The notes beneath the pieces are model-generated. The model saw only the letters and a program-made list of their open reading frames with translations, made no database searches and was not told where the DNA came from. DNA of 64,000 bases, from positions 1,178,001 through 1,242,000 of the forward strand of contig NZ_WPAG02000002.1 in NCBI RefSeq assembly GCF_013602415.1. The letters run 5' to 3'. Origin of the DNA: Rhodococcus sp. B50 (GTDB taxonomy: Bacteria > Actinomycetota > Actinomycetes > Mycobacteriales > Mycobacteriaceae). This document shows, in pieces, positions 62,270 through 64,000 of this stretch. The translations under genes and the position numbers were made by a program. Numbering within the stretch: position 1 is the stretch's first letter; the number at the start of each line of letters is the position of its first letter.

Positions 62270-63735
62270 TTCGGCAGTTCTCCTATCGACATGTGCTTGA
62301 CTTCCTGGAATTCGCGGATGCCCTCCGGACCCCGTTCGCGACCGAGCCCGCTCTGCTTGTAACCGCCGCTCGGCGCATATGCGCTGAATACGGTGGTGTT
62401 GACGTTGACGGCGCCGGCGCGCACGCGCCGGGCAACGGCCAGTGCTGCTGCCGCATCGCGGCTGTATACCTGGCCGGACAGCCCGTAGATGCTGTCGTTG
62501 GCGATTCTCACCGCGTCGTCGATGTCTCGGTAGCCGATCACACTGATCACCGGCCCGAAGATTTCCTCCTGTGCAGCTGGGTTCGTGTTGTCGGGGAGAT
62601 CCAGCACAGTGGGCTCGAAGTAGTAGCCTCGATCGAAATGCTCCGGGCGCCGACCGCCTGCCCTGACCTTGGCGCCGTGCTCCTCGGCGAGCTGTACGAA
62701 CTGTTCGCACTTGGAGCGTTGCGGCGCGCTGATCACGGGTCCGATCAATGTTGACGGGTCGGTGGGTGCACCCACCGGGATCGAGCCGTACGCAGCAGAA
62801 ACCACTTCGAGTACTTCCTCTTTACGTTCCTGGGGCACCAGCATTCGCGTCGCGGCCACACAGGCCTGGCCCGCGGTGCGCGCCACCACGGCGAGAGCAC
62901 CCATGCCGACCCGCTCGAGCGCATCGGGCAGGTAGATCTGCGCGGACTTGCCCCCGAGTTCGAGCGAGAGTCGCTTCACTGTCGGGGCCGCTTGCGCAAT
63001 AATGCTGCGCCCCACGACAGTCGATCCGGTGAAGGACACCATGTCCACCGCCGGATGAGTCGTCAACAGTTGCGCACCCTCCATACCCGCTTCGGCCACC
63101 ACACTCAGCACGCCGGGGGGAAGGCCGGCCACGTCCGCTGCCTTACCGAAAATCAGCGATGAAATCGGCGTCAGCGGGCTCGGACGCAAGATGACCGAGT
63201 TGCCGGCCATCAGCGCAGGAATCAGCTTCTGCAGAGCCATGATCAAAGCGGCGTTGTAAGGCGTGATCGCAGCGACCACCCCTACCGGTTCGTGCCGCCG
63301 GATGCTGAGGGCGACCCGCCCTCGCACCAGATCGTCGACCGGAACAGGATTGGCTTCCTCGTGCGGCATCGACAGGTACAAGTCGATTGTCTGCCGCGCG
63401 ATCGCGATGCCTCCGCGACACTGTGTTTCATCCGCGAACTTGATCGGCTGGCCGGCCTCGGCGACGAGTGTGTCGACCAGTATCTTATGGTTTGCTTCGA
63501 TGTGGTCGACCAGTGCATGCAGCACTCGAGCACGGTCTCGAGGCGTGCGATCGGCCCATACTCCGTCGTCGAAAGCGCGCCGTGCCGCGACGATGGCGCG
63601 CTCGACCTCTACGAGGGGCGTGGCAGTCACATCGGCGACATGGCTTTCGTCGGCCGGGTTTTCGACGCTGATGGGGCTCTCGCCGGTGATCCAGTCTCCG
63701 GCCACATAGGTTCGGCGTTCAGATAGGACGTTCAA
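62266..63735 (-). CDS. Aldehyde dehydrogenase
   Basis: This 489-residue NAD(P)-dependent enzyme has the fold landmarks ITPYNAALIMALQKLIPALMAGNSVILRPSPLTP (cofactor site), FTGSTVVGRSI, the general-base LELGGKSAQIYL and the catalytic Cys in TAGQACVAATR near residue 290, then QEEIFGPVISV. GLGRERGPEGIREFQEVK closes the domain. It is the first complete gene of the leftward operon, with palindromes just upstream. It oxidises an aldehyde, or a semialdehyde, to an acid. Confidence 0.92.
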   Translation of the reverse strand: MNVLSERRTYVAGDWITGESPISVENPADESHVADVTATPLVEVERAIVAARRAFDDGVWADRTPRDRARVLHALVDHIEANHKILVDTLVAEAGQPIKFADETQCRGGIAIARQTIDLYLSMPHEEANPVPVDDLVRGRVALSIRRHEPVGVVAAITPYNAALIMALQKLIPALMAGNSVILRPSPLTPISSLIFGKAADVAGLPPGVLSVVAEAGMEGAQLLTTHPAVDMVSFTGSTVVGRSIIAQAAPTVKRLSLELGGKSAQIYLPDALERVGMGALAVVARTAGQACVAATRMLVPQERKEEVLEVVSAAYGSIPVGAPTDPSTLIGPVISAPQRSKCEQFVQLAEEHGAKVRAGGRRPEHFDRGYYFEPTVLDLPDNTNPAAQEEIFGPVISVIGYRDIDDAVRIANDSIYGLSGQVYSRDAAAALAVARRVRAGAVNVNTTVFSAYAPSGGYKQSGLGRERGPEGIREFQEVKHMSIGELPK

Positions 63736-63749
63736 CTCGACTCCTTATC

Positions 63750-63787
63750 ACTGCTAGCAGTAGAACATAATTCTCGTACTTACGAGA
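63750..63787. promoter_or_regulatory. Two palindromes at the head of the P450 operon
   Basis: ACTGCTAGCAGT (63750-63761) is a perfect 12-bp palindrome; TCTCGTA-CT-TACGAGA (63772-63787) is a second with 7-bp arms. Both lie in an AT-rich stretch just upstream of the aldehyde dehydrogenase start and are candidate operators, most simply for the TetR protein at 57863. Confidence 0.45.
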
Positions 63788-63803
63788 GTCACATTCTATT
63801 TTT

Positions 63804-64000
63804 TCAGAACGGGTATGCGGAGTACACGACTGCACCGCCGTAATGAGGCGAGGAATGGCACGCCACGGCGGTCGTGGCGGTCGTGCGTTGACGCAGGCCG
63901 GCTCGTCCGGACAGCTGTAGATAGCACTCGAGCATCTGCGGAATGCCGTGCATTCGACCGTTTCCGAGGGCGCCGCCCCCCGACAGGGCAGGTATCGCGC
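63804..64000 (-). CDS. Thiolase-family protein, C-terminal end (cut by window edge)
   Basis: The last 64 residues read AIPALSGGGALGNGRMHGIPQMLE..., then VACHSSPHYGGAVVYSAYPF. GGGALGNGRMHG and the Cys in CHSS are the C-terminal active-site region of thiolases and SCP2-type beta-ketothiolases. The N-terminal part is outside the window. It precedes the aldehyde dehydrogenase by 68 bp in the same direction, and it would cleave the 3-ketoacyl-CoA from the pathway. Confidence 0.75.
   Translation of the reverse strand, partial: AIPALSGGGALGNGRMHGIPQMLECYLQLSGRAGLRQRTTATTAVACHSSPHYGGAVVYSAYPF

Overview
The window is high-GC actinobacterial DNA, most likely from a Rhodococcus-like member of the Mycobacteriales. 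The grounds are frequent GTG starts, stop-start overlaps of the ATGA/GTGA type, a WhiB regulator, an F420-type deazaflavin nitroreductase, luciferase-like monooxygenases, a lipoprotein-rich transporter set and many acyl-CoA and SDR genes. No tRNA, rRNA, CRISPR array or intact insertion sequence was found.

Layout. Positions 1-5400 hold a sugar or polyol catabolic locus: a GntR regulator cut by the window edge, a split transketolase, an MHS-type transporter, and a divergent isomerase plus SDR, with repeated ACTGT/ACAGT palindromes at both promoters. Positions 5400-10400 carry small regulators and enzymes (WhiB, GlsB-like, HxlR, RidA, DUF35, an esterase, PucR). Positions 10581-17649 encode jetA, jetB and jetC of a type II Wadjet (DUF2397/DUF2398/SMC-like) plasmid-defence operon, but the expected jetD nuclease gene is not next to it. 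Positions 17.7-21.7 kb hold a secreted GH5-like protein, a decayed tautomerase, an FAD oxidoreductase, a PPOX protein and an orphan Phd antitoxin with a polybasic tail.

Positions 21.7-44.5 kb form a large catabolic island: a peptide-type solute-binding lipoprotein, two acyl-CoA synthetases, SDRs, three luciferase-like monooxygenases (one in frame with an alpha/beta hydrolase), a SnoaL-like protein, a flavin reductase, a RibBA flavin-biosynthesis enzyme, a GAF/PucR regulator, a kinase plus acyl-CoA dehydrogenase pair of the 4-hydroxyacyl-CoA type, and a Liv transporter with LivH, LivM and LivG fused. Four copies of an 18-bp palindrome (consensus roughly NTTGTRG-N4-CYACAAC) lie upstream of four of its transcription units. 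The gene set suggests a ketone-to-lactone-to-hydroxyacyl-CoA route, which is an inference.

Positions 44.7-48.7 kb hold selO, a divergent MurE paralogue, a VOC protein and a small unknown gene. Positions 48.7-56.1 kb surround icd and a CNNM/CorC protein with gene remnants: a pRiA4b ORF-3-like fragment, a truncated RelE behind an intact Phd, a frameshifted hppD piece, an ISL3 transposase tail and a possible DyP peroxidase scrap. Positions 56.1-64 kb are a leftward operon (thiolase at the edge, aldehyde dehydrogenase, amidohydrolase, SDR, P450, deazaflavin reductase, TetR) ending with a second solute-binding lipoprotein of exactly the same length as the first.
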